From the NCBI RefSeq assembly GCF_032062135.1, contig NC_092866.1, positions 25,506,065-25,570,064 of the forward strand: DNA of 64,000 nt, given 5' to 3'. Below, in pieces: positions 22,230 through 34,109 of the stretch (its first letter is position 1; each line of letters starts with the position of its first letter). Source of the DNA: Pyxicephalus adspersus (taxonomy: Eukaryota > Chordata > Amphibia > Anura > Pyxicephalidae). The notes beneath the pieces are model-generated. The model made no database searches and was not told the DNA's origin. It saw nothing but the letters and a program-made list of their open reading frames with translations. A program made the translations under genes and the position numbers.

Positions 22230-23668
22230 CAGCAAGGGTGACCAAATCACGACCCGTGGGCTACATCCGGTCCACGGAGCTGCCAAATCCAGCCCTCTGC
22301 CCGTTCCCGCTCTGCTTTCTCTTCTTGTTGTCTTGCGGGGGATGGGACGTGCACATCTCCTATTTTTCTCTATTAAATTGGGCTACCAGGAGGGGGAGCT
22401 TCCTGAGCATGCTCAGTGTTAGTTCCCTTAGAGTGGGCCTGTTCTATAGACCTGGCAATCAGCTCTGGCTGTTCCCCGTGCACCTTGTACTGTGAAATAA
22501 TCCTAGCTGCAGCATGAGAGCTGCGTCTGTGTTCATGCTTCTGTCATTATCCCCATGTATAAACCTTCAAATTTCTTTTTTTGATTCTCATAGAAATGTG
22601 AAATTTTCAGGGTAAACAGGGGACCCCTAAACATAACAAGTTGCCAGATATGGGGTCACAAACATAAAATCCTAACAACAAGAATATTTTTACATTAAAG
22701 GGGGGCATTTTCAAGATCAGGGTCCCCAAATTAAGTTAGGGACCCCTGGGGACCATTTCCATGGCAACAATTATTAGAGTACTGTCAGTTTTCTCTGTAC
22801 TGTGGTACCCCAAATATATACTTGCTCATTTACAAAATTTTAAGGCTGTGTTTAGACAGTGAGGTTGAGGTGTGGTTACCCCTTCCTTATACCTTAGAAC
22901 CCTGGATAGTGGGAGACATTCAGTACCACTTACTGCCTGGAGTCAAATCTGCAGATGCTGTGCTGCGAGGGACTAAGCAGCTGGTGGGGTGCCTGTTACA
23001 CATAGCTGGACACTTACCTTCTCTGAACCCCAGTTTCTCTTTAACCCCCTAGCGGTAATACCGAGTGCGACTCCGGGCTAACCCGCCTAAAATTTTACTT
23101 CTGCAGCGCCATAACAGGATAAAACAACTATACCTAATATACCACGCTACCCCGTCACATAGCTGGCCACTTACCTTCTGTAAACCCTAATTTTTCAGGA
23201 GTGGGGAGCTGTAGGGACCTACATGAAGATGTAGTAGTAAGTACATGTCCCCTATGGCTATCTGTCAAATGAATTGCATTTCTCTGAAAGTATCCATTGC
23301 AGAGATTTGGGGGTATAAAAAAGGTTAGCAGCTCCCTATAACTGACAGGAAGCATTGTATGGTGCAGTTTGTGCTCTTTGGTACAGAAATGGTGAGCGGG
23401 GAGAAAAATCTGACTGGCCAGCACTTTCTGATAGCTTTGTATCTTTCATTAATAAAATGAGCATCAAATGGTGGGTGCAGAAATTCTTGATTTGTCATTT
23501 ATTTTATTTGGTGCATGCATTTTTACGGTAACTAGAAACATTTCAACTAAACTTCATTTTAAATTAAAACTGTTTTAAACATACATCTTTAATGTTTGCA
23601 TTGTGGCCTGTTAGTTTTATCTCACGGTCAACAGTGGCCTCCAAATGAAAAAAGGTTGGACACCACTG
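22230..23668. mobile_element. hAT-like nonautonomous element
   Basis: The left end reads CAGCAAGGGTGACCAAATCA, then ACCCGTGGGCTACATCCGGT. The right end reads GTCAACAGTGGCCTCCAAAT, then AAAAAAGGTTGGACACCACT. This is the typical hAT (Charlie-type) layout in which CAG-GGTGACCAA mirrors TTGGACACC-CTG. TGGGCTA occurs on both sides (22223-22229 and 23667-23673), suggesting a target duplication whose exact edge is ambiguous. No transposase domain is evident, so it is presumably a deletion derivative. Confidence 0.6.
23041..23155. mobile_element. TTAA-type element fragment between duplicated flanks
   Basis: TTAACCCCCTAGCGGTAATA at 23041 is the start of the same family as 5428 and 25605, but it is truncated after about 110 bases. 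The sequences on both sides, CACATAGCTGGACACTTACC (from about 23000) and CACATAGCTGGCCACTTACC (from about 23155), are near-identical, so the fragment sits in a local duplication inside the hAT-like element. Confidence 0.5.
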
Positions 23669-25144
23669 GGCTAAAGCATACAAGAATATAGCTGTTGGCA
23701 TTATCTCTGTCATTCCCCTTAGATAACTGTGTGCAATTGTTCTTTCTTTACAACATCAATCTTGATTAACCAGAGATGACATTTTGAAGTACCTTCTATC
23801 CAAGGGTTTCCTCTGATTCTGTCCTGAAGATTTCAATGTCCTCCGATGTCCATGGACCTGGTAATCAATATAGCAAGGCTTATGTGTGTTTATGGAATAA
23901 TATATCATAATTTTAGGAGGATGCAATTTAATCATCCAGATAATCTAAAGATGAATCATGATTTTTTTTGTCCAGGTCCACACTATATCATCCACAAGCT
24001 AAAGCTACCGCCCTTGTCTCTTTTCTGCTAATATTGACAGAGAATTAATAAAAATTTGAATCAGTCTTTTACAGTACATGGTAGGGAGTGGTGGTCCTCT
24101 AATATTGATATCATACTGCTCACATAGTTGAACTAGTTACTCAAAATCATATCAGTTTTGTTTCATTACAGTACTACCAGATAAGGCACAGAGACATGAA
24201 TTATGGAAGCGACAGGAGACAGAAATATTTAGATAATCAATATGTGATCTCAATGTTTGGAAATTGTTTTAGAGAACCAAGGAAATTTATGCCCTGGCCC
24301 TGTACCTTAGAAACCAAGAAGAACTTCAAATTAATTAAGTTCTGACCCAGCTCCCAGCTTTGATCAGTGATCTTCTGAGCTGTCATATAATTCAGATAGC
24401 AGACACACAAAGTTGAGATGACAGATGGATTTGATGTAGGAACCTTCTTTGAGTGCCAGAATGTAGAATCTAAGAATCACAACTGCAGAATTTGTGTTAT
24501 GAGTTTTTCCCCTGTGTCTTCGACGACTGCTGGTGTCACCCATGCCTCCTGTTGCTTCTTGTGTTCCCATGTGTCTTCGGTGACCCCCATATCATCAAAG
24601 ACTATTCTATGGATTCCTATTACTTGACCCCTGGCTTGGTTCCTAACTTTGCTTGTCTGCTGCTTGCCCTTGCTCCATACATGTCATCAACAAAATGTAG
24701 TACCATTTCTCTCCGTTAAAGATAAACACATTCTGTAAACTTTGACTCACTCACAGCTTTAGAAAATCCAGGTTTCTAAAAAATTGTGGGGAAGCCAATG
24801 CTACTTTTAATTTTAAGAGAATCCCTAGTGACAGGCTATATTGCATTTCATATGTGGTTGAGATTTTCACTATTAATTAAAAAGTTAAACAAAGCTTTTC
24901 AGGTAGCTTTAACATCAGCACGTTTACATCAAGAGGTACTAGTATTTCCTACAAAACAAAATGAAACCACCAAATTTTAGATACAGTTGTGTAAAAACTG
25001 GCTAGCTGAAGAACCATTAGGCATCAGTTTGGTTAGGTTTTTACTCTAGGAGGAGGAGGTGATATAATGAGACGTGGTGTATACACTTTCAAAGCTCAAA
25101 AAAAAAGAACCATGAGGAGATAATTCTATGCTTGAAACATGCCA
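23669..25144. other. Mostly unrecognised; possible unclassified-repeat fragment near 24480-24690
   Basis: The segment with GACCCCTGGCTTGGTTCCTA (about 24628) looks like a reverse-oriented piece of the CAGGAAC/AAGCCAGGG-rich repeat family found at 45055-45590. The rest is AT-rich without signal. Confidence 0.3.
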
Positions 25145-25203
<59 letters not shown>

Positions 25204-25204
25204 C
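25145..25204 (+). repeat. (ATCT)n microsatellite
   Basis: About 15 uninterrupted ATCT units. Confidence 0.97.
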
Positions 25205-25604
25205 CCCAGAAATGAATGGCTTAACAGAAAAAAAAAGCAAAAAAAACCCTAATAACACAAAAAAGCACAAGGGTGATTAACAATAGGAAACAATTGTTTG
25301 GTAAATGTAATCTTTCTATACTGTTTGTCCACTCTCTCTGTCCTATACAACAGCTTTAATTTCATGTTACTATGGCTGCACCAAGCTGCCCCGAGTGAGG
25401 GTGATGGGTCTTCAGTCCTTCCTATTATTGTTTCTTTTAAGTCTTCTGGCATGGGTTAAATAATGTGCACAGCATTAGGAGTGTTAAAAAATGCCAAGCC
25501 AAGTTAGTTTCATCTAAATTTCACTTTTCTAAATTTGAATACTGGAAGTTTGTGGTGAATCCATCTTCAAGGGAAAACAATCCATATTCATGGCCCAAAG
25601 CACT

Positions 25605-26526
25605 TTAACCACCTGGCCGTTAAGCCCGAGCATGTTCGGGGTAAAAACTTTTGCAATTATGGTTAACCCCGAGTTTTTCTCAGCAGGTGGTTAAATGTAC
25701 ACAAATGTTATATTGCAATCCGATTGTCATACATTGTATGACAATCGGATTACAACTGAAAGGAAATACTTACCCAGTGTCCGCAGCTCCTCTTGCAGCA
25801 ATAAAAGATTTGCTATTGCTGCTGGCATCTGCAGTGAGATGTGAAGCACAATGCAGAAATCCTACATTGTGCTGTGCATCTCTCCGGAGATGCCAGCAGC
25901 AGCAGCCTCCAGCGTCTCTCTCTGTGTCTGTGTGAGCTGGGCAGGGAAATCCCCCCCCCCCCCCACATCACTCGGAGGATGAGTCATCTTCTGGGTGATG
26001 TGATTGGTGATGTATGGGGGTGTGTCAGGGAGGGAAATTTAAAAGCAAATTACAATGTAATCTGCTTTTAAATGGTTTTTACAGTACAAAAACACCACAC
26101 AACATGAAATAAAAATAAAAGTACATTTTTAATTTTATTTTTAGATTACATTGTTGTCTATTATTTCATTATTGTTTAAAATTATTATTTATATTTATGT
26201 ATTATATTATAATTTATGATTTTAATATAATAAATAAATATAATTATCATACCCGGGAGTTAATCCTAAGAATTACAAACCCACAATATAAACAAAAATT
26301 TCTATGCAAACAAAAATAGGATAGGATTTGATTAAAAGTACATTTTTTTTTTTACATGATTGTGTGTTTCAAACTTTTTTTTATATTCATGATATCTACT
26401 AGACCCTTGTTCGGACATATTTCTGTAACTTACAGGTCTAAAATGTAAAAAAACAAATTTCATGAAAAACAGTGTAACGCTTTTGGTACAGAAATCTAGA
26501 CATCAGTGTAACCCCCAGGAGGTTAA
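25605..26526. mobile_element. Complete TTAA-flanked (piggyBac-like) palindromic element
   Basis: The ends TTAACCACCTGG (25605) and CCAGGAGGTTAA (to 26526) are inverted repeats with one mismatch, and TTAA on both sides fits the 4-bp duplication of piggyBac-like insertion. Strong internal hairpins are AATCCGATTGTCATA / TATGACAATCGGATT (25718-25752) and a larger one (CTGCTGGCATCTGCAGTGAG with CTCTCCGGAGATGCCAGCAG) at about 25817-25898. A 14-base C-run sits at 25951-25964. No transposase is encoded. Confidence 0.75.
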
Positions 26527-26689
26527 GCAATGGGCTAGGTCATGTGGGGACCCTGGTCATGTTCCCCAATCTTAAGTGCCAAAATTATAAGTGCAATGGG
26601 AATTATTCCAGGGAATTACATCATAGTTATCATCATCATCATCATCATCCTCTACACACTTCACTGATGAATGTACCTTCTTCATCTGC

Positions 26690-29324
26690 CTGCAACTAAT
26701 CCGCATTAATATCGCTCCCCCCCCGGCCTAGTATCACATTTTTTGGATAACTTTGCCTCTTGGCTCCCACACATTCTTTCCCATGACCTGCCCACCCTCA
26801 TCCTGGATGACTTTAATGTTGCAGTGGGTAAGCCTAACCATCCTTCCTCAGCCTAACTGCTCTCCATTACCTCCTCATTTGGACTCACACAGAACATAAA
26901 TGGCCCCACACACATCGCTGGACACACTTTGAACCTTGTATTTTCCAAACTCTCCTACCTCACCCTCCTTGACAACTCGCCATTTCCCCTTTCTGATCAC
27001 AATCTTATCACCTTCAACCTATCGAACTCTTGCCCCCCTTTGCCACACCCCAGACCTGGTCAATGGCAGAGAGATATCCGTAACCTTGACCACAACCTAT
27101 TCTCAAACTGCCTTGTGTCCCCAACCCTCACTCTCTCCAAAATCACCTCCCCAGATGAGGCTGCCACCCAGTTAAACCACTCTCTTTCCTTGGCTCTGAA
27201 TAAAGTTGCCCCTGCCACCTTTCGCTACCCCCGCCCTGCCAACCCCAGACCCTGGCACAACAATCACACCAAACAGCTACAAAAGGCTGTTCATGCAGCT
27301 GAGCGCAAGAGGAGAAAATCTGGCCTCAGTGCTGACTTCATGGGCTACAACGCCAAGCTACAAAGCTTTAACACTAAGCTCACTGTCATCAAGCAAAATT
27401 TCTTCTCTGCTGTAGTTTCCTCTCAAGCTTCCAACCCACGCAACCCCTTCTCAACAATTGACTCCCTCCTAAACCCCACACCTGCTCCCCCCACAACAAC
27501 CTTCACTGCCCAAGACATAGCCACCTACTTTGGAGAGAAAATTGACAAAATCAGACAAATTGTTTCTCCTCACTAGGCCACTCCAACCATATCCACTCCT
27601 TCCACCTGTAAATCATCACTGGCCCCCCTCTGCCCTGTTACTGTGGACGAAGTCTCCTCTCTTCTGGCATTATCTCCATCTACTACCTGTCCACTTGACC
27701 CAATTCCCTATGAACCACTCTTTGCCCATTCCTCCATCCTGGACCCCATCCTAACTGAACTATATAACCTCTCCCTTTCTACTGATATATACCCCATTTT
27801 CAAAGTTGCTATAATTCTCCCGATCCTGACGAAACCCTTACTAGACCCCTTCCTACCTTCTAGCAACTGTCCTATCTCCCTTCTCCCATATGTCTCCAAA
27901 CTTCTTGAACGCCTTGTCTACAAAAGACTCACCAATTACCTGAGCAACAACTCTCTCTATGACCGTCTAAAGTCTGCCTTTCGACCTGCCCATTCCACTG
28001 AAACAGCCCTTACTAAAGTGGCCAATGACTTCATCATAGCTAAGTCTCAAGGCAACTTTTCCCTCCTCCTTCTGTTTGATCTTTCCTCTGCTTTTGACAC
28101 TGTTGATCAGCCCCTTCTAATACAAATCATGCGCTCCATTGGTATCAGTGACACTGTTCTCTCTTGTTTTGCTTCCTATCAGGCTGAGCGCTCTTTTCAA
28201 GTTTCTTTCAGTGGTAATTCTTCCTCTACCACTCCCCTCCCTGTTGCATTGTGTTCCCGAAGGGTCAGTCCCTGGACCAGTTCTCTTTTCTCTGTACACC
28301 TTCTCTCTCGGTAGTCTCATATTCTCCTTTGGCTTATAGTGCCATCTGCATGCTGATGACAATAAAATCTATCTGTCCACCCCTGACTTGTCTCCTTTAG
28401 TCCTGGATAAGGTATATTGCTGCCTGTCAGCCATCTCATCATGGATGTCTGACAGATTTCTGAAACTCAACCTGGATAAAACAGAACTCATCATAACCCC
28501 CCACCCCTCAAATTCCAAATCTCCCCCTGACATATTTCTAACCGTTAACAACACTGTTGTTCGTCCCTCCCCTCAGGCACAATGTCTTGGCATCACCTTT
28601 GATTCTGCCCTCTCATTTACCCCCCACCCCTACCTGTCCCCTGTCCACCACAAAACTCCTTGTAGACGCTCTTATCATCTTTCGTCTGGACTACTGTCAC
28701 ATCCTCCTCTGTGGTATTTCACTAACCCAGCTTTCTCCTCTGCAATCTATTATGAATGCTGCAGCCAGACTCATCTATCCTTCCCACCGCTCCACTTCTG
28801 CTGCATCTATTTGCAGCTCCCCACACTGGCTTCCATTTCACCTTAGAATCAAATTCAAGCTCCTGTGCTTTGCCTTCAAATCCCTCCACAGTTCTTGTCC
28901 CACTTACCTTTCTCAGCTGGTAGAAAAAAATACTCCCCCAACCGCTCTCTCTGCTCCTCCAATGACCTACAACTCACTCATAACCTCATCACATACACGG
29001 CTACAAGACTTTTCTAGAGCTGCCCCAGTTCTCTGGAATGGTCTTCCCTGTCCTATTCGGCTTGCTCCTATGTTCTGCTAATTTAAAAGAGCACTCAAAA
29101 CCTGATTTTTCACACTTGCCTACCTATCTTCTTCTGTCTTTTGAAACTGTCACTACTTCCCACCACTACCTCCTATTTTGTGTTAATTTCCCCACCTACT
29201 GGATTGTAAGCTCTTCAGGGCAGGATCCTCTCCTCCTGTGTCACTGTCTGTATTCGTCTGTCATTTGCAACCCCTATTTAATGTACAGCGCTGTGTAATA
29301 TGTTGGCGCTATATAAATCCTGTT
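26690..29324 (+). pseudogene. L2-clade LINE ORF2 remnant (endonuclease end, reverse transcriptase, C-terminus)
   Basis: Starts within the endonuclease: LILDDFNVAVG then NGPTHIAGHTLNLVF and PLSDHNLITF (the SDH box) near 26800-27010. The frame 26929-27576, with one TAG, continues in frame at 27643-28314 through the reverse transcriptase: STTCPLDPIPYEPL, NYLSNNSLYDRLKSAFRPAH and LLLLFDLSSAFDTVD. A frameshift near 28250 moves to the next frame, with PEGSVPGPVLFSLY and the catalytic HADDNKIYL (28352-28378, first residue H where Y is usual). A second shift with deletion near 28640 leads to LDYCHILLCG and the C-terminal run ending near 29090. The 3' untranslated part ends GCGCTATATAAATCC with a TAA repeat, typical of L2 tails. 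The 5' part is missing. Motifs identify reverse transcription as the former role. Confidence 0.88.
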
Positions 29325-29325
29325 T

Positions 29326-29367
<42 letters not shown>
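29325..29367 (+). repeat. (TAA)n tail of the L2 LINE
   Basis: Fourteen or so TAA units directly follow the L2 3' end, as expected for the tail from which L2 priming occurs. Confidence 0.95.
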
Positions 29368-29503
29368 CTTTACTTTCTGTGTCCACAAAAATTTGATAAA
29401 CATTAACATGAACATTAAACTATTCTGCATAAGTTTATCAGTGATTCCTGTTTGATATTTGCACTGAATTCCACAGAGCAATAAACATGTATATAAAAAA
29501 TTA

Positions 29504-29632
29504 GAAATAAATATTTGAGTAAATGGCACCAAAAAAAAACGGGTCTTTTATGTACCACATTCAAATATTAAGATGTGGTGCATAAAAGCCCTGTTTTGGT
29601 GACATTTATTTACATATTTATTGATTGTTGGG
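29504..29632. repeat. Long imperfect hairpin (fold-back MITE-like)
   Basis: The left arm AAATAAATATTTGAGTAAAT, GGCACCAAAA and CTTTTATGTACCACATT pairs with the right arm AGATGTGGTGCATAAAAG, TTTTGGTGAC and ATTTATTTACATATTTATT. The arms are about 55 bases around a loop of about 9 bases (CAAATATTA). Confidence 0.7.
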
Positions 29633-30489
29633 ACTGCATAACACACCAGACTTGTTAAACTTTCTACCAAGCTCCAGTTATCTATATAACGAATTAGCCT
29701 CCCTATGCGTTAAAAGATTTTGATAGGAATGTTTAATAGCTTAAGGTGAAAATAAAGTTGGGAATTAAGAATCAGGCAGGGCTTTGTTGCTGAAAAAGAC
29801 AGAAGATGAATTCTACCATACCTGCTTGATCACCAGGAAGTCGATATGCCCAGTGTATCCCAGCTTCCCCTATGGATGCCAGGACAAAATGAAATCCTTT
29901 TCACCAGCGTGGGAGATATATCATTACCACCCAGCCAATCAAGATGACCGAGGGTCAAAAGCAGGAGAAGAAGGAAGAAAATGGTGTCACGGTGATTGGA
30001 ACGGGAACAAGAGTGCAATTAAAAATTTGTAATCAGGCAAGAGAAGTTGTCTGTTCCTTCAACAATAAGGAACCTGCCTGGTTGCAATTTTATGCAAATT
30101 TAAATGTTTGGGTTTAGATCTTCTTAAAATAGTACCCTGCATTTGTTCTAGGATAAAACCTAGATTTATATATTTTCTTCTATGTCTATGTTATAAGACC
30201 ATGAAGTTAAACTCTAAAAAATGTATATTGGACATTTTATTTAGCATGTTTTATCTGGCATTATCAGGACAATGGTTAAAATTCTGGTATATTGTTATAT
30301 TGAGGAAGAATTGAAGTATATATGAAGCAAACATTTTTTCTATTTTGGATAAAGTATGCCAAGTTAAAAATCTGTTGTGCTTACTTTTATTCACAGTAAT
30401 AATGGTTATTACTACAAACAGAGAAAATAAAATTCTGTGACAGTCAAACATCACAGCAGTGATACATACAGCAAAAATAGGATTGATAC

Positions 30490-31370
30490 CAAACAAACAG
30501 TGCTAGTAAAGGCAGCAATGGTTTAAAGAGCGTGTTCTCCAATGCTAGAAGTCTTGCAAACTATTTAGGGGAGTTGGAAGCCTTAATGATTGAAGAGTAT
30601 TATGACTTAGTTGGTACTACTAAATCCTGGCTGAACGAAAAGTTGGTGGTGTCTGTCTGTATGTGAGAGGTGATATGAAAGTGAATGGGAAAGAACAAAT
30701 TTTCGATGGAGCTAGTGATGAGGTTGAGAAATTATTGGTAAAGTCAAATAGGGGGATGCATCATACACAGTTATTTATTGGAGTCTGCTATAGTCCCCTC
30801 AGTGCTAAGGAAGAAATAAGGAATCAACTACTAGCACAGATAGAAAAGGCTACAAAATCTGGCAATGTTTTAATAATGGGAGACTTTAACTACTCTGAAA
30901 TGGACTTAAATTGGCACTACAGTTAATGCAAATGGTAGGAAGTTTATGAATTTAAAACAAGATAATTTTATGGTACAGTTTATAGAAACCCCAGCTATAC
31001 CTACTCTGCTGGACCTATTTTTTTTTTTAAATGCAGAGCTTTTAACCAATGTACATTTAAAAGAGATTCTGGGTAACAATGGCCATAATATTTCATTTAA
31101 TGTAAGCTGTAAACAGAAAGCAAAAACAGGAAAGGTAAAAACATTCAATTTTAGGAGAGAAAATTATTTCCATTAATAAGGGCCTGAATTGGACTGGGAG
31201 AGAATATTTTCCTAAAACAAACACAGAACAGAAATGGGAATGTCTCAAGTCTGTCTCTACGCAAACACACTGAACAATATATTCCAATGGGTAATAAGTT
31301 TAAGAGGCTAAAATTACACCCTTTGATGCTCACAGCTAATGTTAAGTTATGTCACAGTTAATGTTAAAAA
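30490..31370 (+). pseudogene. CR1 LINE: endonuclease region remnant
   Basis: The frames encode FSNARSLANYLGELEALM, DLVGTTKSWL, LFIGVCYSPLSAKEE and NVLIMGDFNYSEMDLNW (about 30540-30915). These match the order of a CR1-type apurinic endonuclease: N-R boundary, ETWL-like, GVCYRPP, MGDFN. After one stop, DNFMVQFIETPAIPTLLDLF and LGNNGHNISFNV follow (about 30960-31105), with H where the SDH box is expected. Then a broken run with LKLHPLMLTANVK ends near 31350. Multiple stops. The reverse transcriptase part reappears after intervening repeats at 32199. Confidence 0.8.
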
Positions 31371-31375
31371 GATCA

Positions 31376-32198
31376 GATCTGAGTTTCTCTATCCAAGAAC
31401 ACAGGGCACAAGATGTGATGAATGGAGAAACTTGTCCCCAGTCAACCTCTAGCGCTCAGGGATCGCCTGCAGTCACAGCTGTGACCGCAAAGTTTCCACT
31501 GTGACCGTGGGAACCAAACTGCAGATGAAGTCTGCAGTTTCACTACAATCCCCAGGGGACTACAGGTAAATTAACCTGTAGTGCCCTGGGGATCACACAC
31601 TCTTCTCAATGAATGCCTTGGCTGCAATCATTGGCTGCAATCATTGAGAAGATGCCCCGCAAGTATCTCTTACTCTGTAACATGCACAGTAATATGATAC
31701 AGTGTGGTAGAGAGTAAAGCTGCGTACACACTTGCAATTTTTGTCGTTGGAAAGGATCTTTCACGATCCTTTCCAACGACAAGGGTGTGCACGATGCATG
31801 AACGATGCTGTACATACAGCACCGTTCATGCTCTATGGAGAGGGGAGGGGGAGAGCGCGCTGCGCGCTCTCCCCTTCCCTTTCATTAAGATCGGCTGTCG
31901 TCCATCGTCCGTGGATCCGGCAGGTCGGTCGTCCGGACGATGGACGACACCGACTGTACACACGGCAGATTTTCGCCCGATAATTGGCCGATGCCGATTA
32001 TCGGGCGATAAAAATCTGACGTGTGTACGTAGCTTTAGAGATATCATGTCATTGTAGGATAACCTTTAAAAAAAAAAAAACACTTTTTTTTACATTTTTC
32101 CAATCAAATTTTTGCAGTCAAATGTCGTTTTTTTTCCGGTCAGGTCTGTCCGAATTCGAATTTGGGTCAAATATAAGGACAACCCAAATTCGAACACC
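31376..32198 (+). mobile_element. Family Q repeat, copy 3, inserted in CR1
   Basis: It shares long runs with copy 4 (56651-57215): ATCGCCTGCAGTCACAGCTG, CCGTGGGAAC, TCTGCAGTTTCACTACAATC and ATATCATGTCATTGTAGGAT, then the CGGTCA tail. The right end ATTCGAACACCAACACT is the inverted complement of the left end of copy 4 (AGTGTTGGTCGAAT), so the two copies together define the terminal inverted repeats. The left end of this copy is missing. It is itself interrupted at 31716-32036. Confidence 0.6.
31716..32036. mobile_element. MITE with AAAGCTGCGTACACAC ends
   Basis: The left end AAAGCTGCGTACACAC and right end GTGTGTACGTAGCTTT are inverted repeats with one mismatch. It has an internal palindrome (GTCGTTGGAAAGGATC / GATCCTTTCCAACGAC) and a GC-rich self-complementary patch (GAGCGCGCTGCGCGCTC). 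It is absent from family Q copy 4 at the matching place, so it inserted into copy 3. The flanks (AGAGAGT and AGAGATA) do not give a clear duplication. Confidence 0.75.
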
Positions 32199-32827
32199 AA
32201 CACTACTGGCATGGTACCAGAGGATTGGCGTAAGGCCAATTTGGTTCCTATTTTCAAAAAGGGAGCAAAGTCATTACCAAGTAACTACATACCAATAGGT
32301 TTATAGTCCATAGTTCGAAAGGTCCTAGAGAGTTTGATAAAGAACCACATAGAGGAGTTTCTGCAGGAAAATAATATTGTAAGTGATCGTCAGAATGGAC
32401 TGAAGTTGCCTAATTTACTCTCTTTTTCTGAGGAGGTAAGTAAACAGGTAGACGGTGGAGTACCAGTTAAAAGAGTGTACTTGGACTTTGCTAAAGCATT
32501 TGGCACACTTTAGGTAGATTGCTTTAGGATTGCTTAGGAAGAAGCTGAATACTTTTCTAGAAGCAGAGAATATAACTGGGTAATAAAGCTTTAAAGTAAA
32601 GATAACAGAGACTGTTGATCCAGGGAAAATCTGATTGCCTCATGGAATCAGAAAGGAATTTTTTTCACCCGTTGGAGCAAATTGTTCCGGAAGTTTTTTT
32701 TTTGTGCCTTCCTCTGGATCAACTATGTTCATAGGGTTTTATACTTGGGATATGTTTATTTCCCTAGTGGTTGAACTTGATGGACTTTTGTTTTTTTTCA
32801 ACGTGACTTACTACGTGACTATGTAAC
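32199..32827 (+). pseudogene. CR1 LINE: reverse transcriptase fragment and 3' tail
   Basis: The frame from about 32205 reads MVPEDWRKANLVPIFKKGAK, a very conserved start of CR1 reverse transcriptases. NYIPIGL-SIVRKVLESLIK, VSDRQNGLK and PVKRVYLDFAKAFGT follow (to about 32510; G replaces the usual D of AFD). The rest of the reverse transcriptase is deleted. The tail (LPHGIRKEFFSPVGANCSGS, then GLLFFFNVTYYVTM in translation) continues to the end TTACTACGTGACTATGTAAC. Confidence 0.8.
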
Positions 32828-34109
32828 AAACAAAAAAATTACTTAACAATACTGTTTGATAAAATGCTGGTGTGAACTCAAAGAGAATCAATCACTGTCA
32901 TTGTAAACACATGTACCTTGAAGATTCCTCACTCAGAGAAGGCTAGCTAAATGTCCGATTTACTGCTTTCTAAATCATTTTGGGTTTTTTTTTATTATAT
33001 TTACAAACATTGGGCTACATCTCTACAAGGATTTTATATATTTTTGTTCCACAACGAAAAATGGACAATTACTAAATTATATTTCTCTACAGTTCATTAA
33101 ACTAATTGATTGTGTTTATTCACTTTTGAATTCATTCCCTATCTATGCTTTAAAGATCTATTATGTTTCATTGTATCCTAAAATTCCCATATATTACATT
33201 CATTTAAGCTATATATATAAATGTTAGTGTTTACAAAGGTATAGGTAGGGTAATGTTTTATAATATTATGTGTTTGTTAATGCTGTTTTGTTCTGCTACA
33301 ATGCTTGCTTTCTGTTTGCTCTCTTTTATCTGTAAGCCTATTTACAGCCTCACCATAGTATTTATAGATAAAGCAGTATAGGGAGAAGGTAGGAAATAGG
33401 GAATCAATGTAAAATGAAACTACTGCAAAACCATATAAGAATTAAATATTCAAAAAAGTAGGCAGTTGAACATTTAATAAACAGCTAGGCTAATTTTAAA
33501 GTACAGTGGACTGCTTTGTGGACCACAAACCGGTGAAACTGCAGATCCAACATGGAAAACTATTACTGCACAGTGCACTTGTAACTGGACTCTTATGAGC
33601 AATGTAACCTTCTCTCTCTTTGCTTCCTCCTCCCAAGAAGTCAGAATAGCCTGGTTTGTTTTTATAACCACAAACCAGTAGGGGCATGCACACTAGTAAC
33701 CTTTTTACAACAGAAACCCCAATGTGTACCCGGACAACCATTTATAATACTTTTCTCCCTTCTCCTTCTACTACTTATACCCTTTCTCTCTTCTACTACT
33801 TCCTATTCATTGTTAACAGATACTACTATTGCTATCATATTGCTATTTCTGTGCTACAGCCACAAAAAAACCAATAAAACAAATCCAATACAAAGTGAAA
33901 GCACTTAACATTACATAGAAATTCCTCCATGCCTACCTATTTCCTCTTACCTACCACTCTAGGTAACTTTTTAGGTATTTTCACCCATCTTTCGCTCTTT
34001 AGTTAAAACAAATCCTTATGTGTATTGATTGTGTATTAATATATACCATTATGTAGCTCTTTCCGGAGGAACCTCCTCATTTCCCAGCCTTTTCTTGAGT
34101 CCTGTGTAC
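32828..34109. other. AT-rich stretch, nothing recognised
   Basis: No domain or terminal-repeat structure recognised. Confidence 0.4.

Noticed and set aside
25145..25204. Regular repeats considered as a possible CRISPR array
   Set aside because: It is a simple ATCT microsatellite without spacers, in a vertebrate-type genome.
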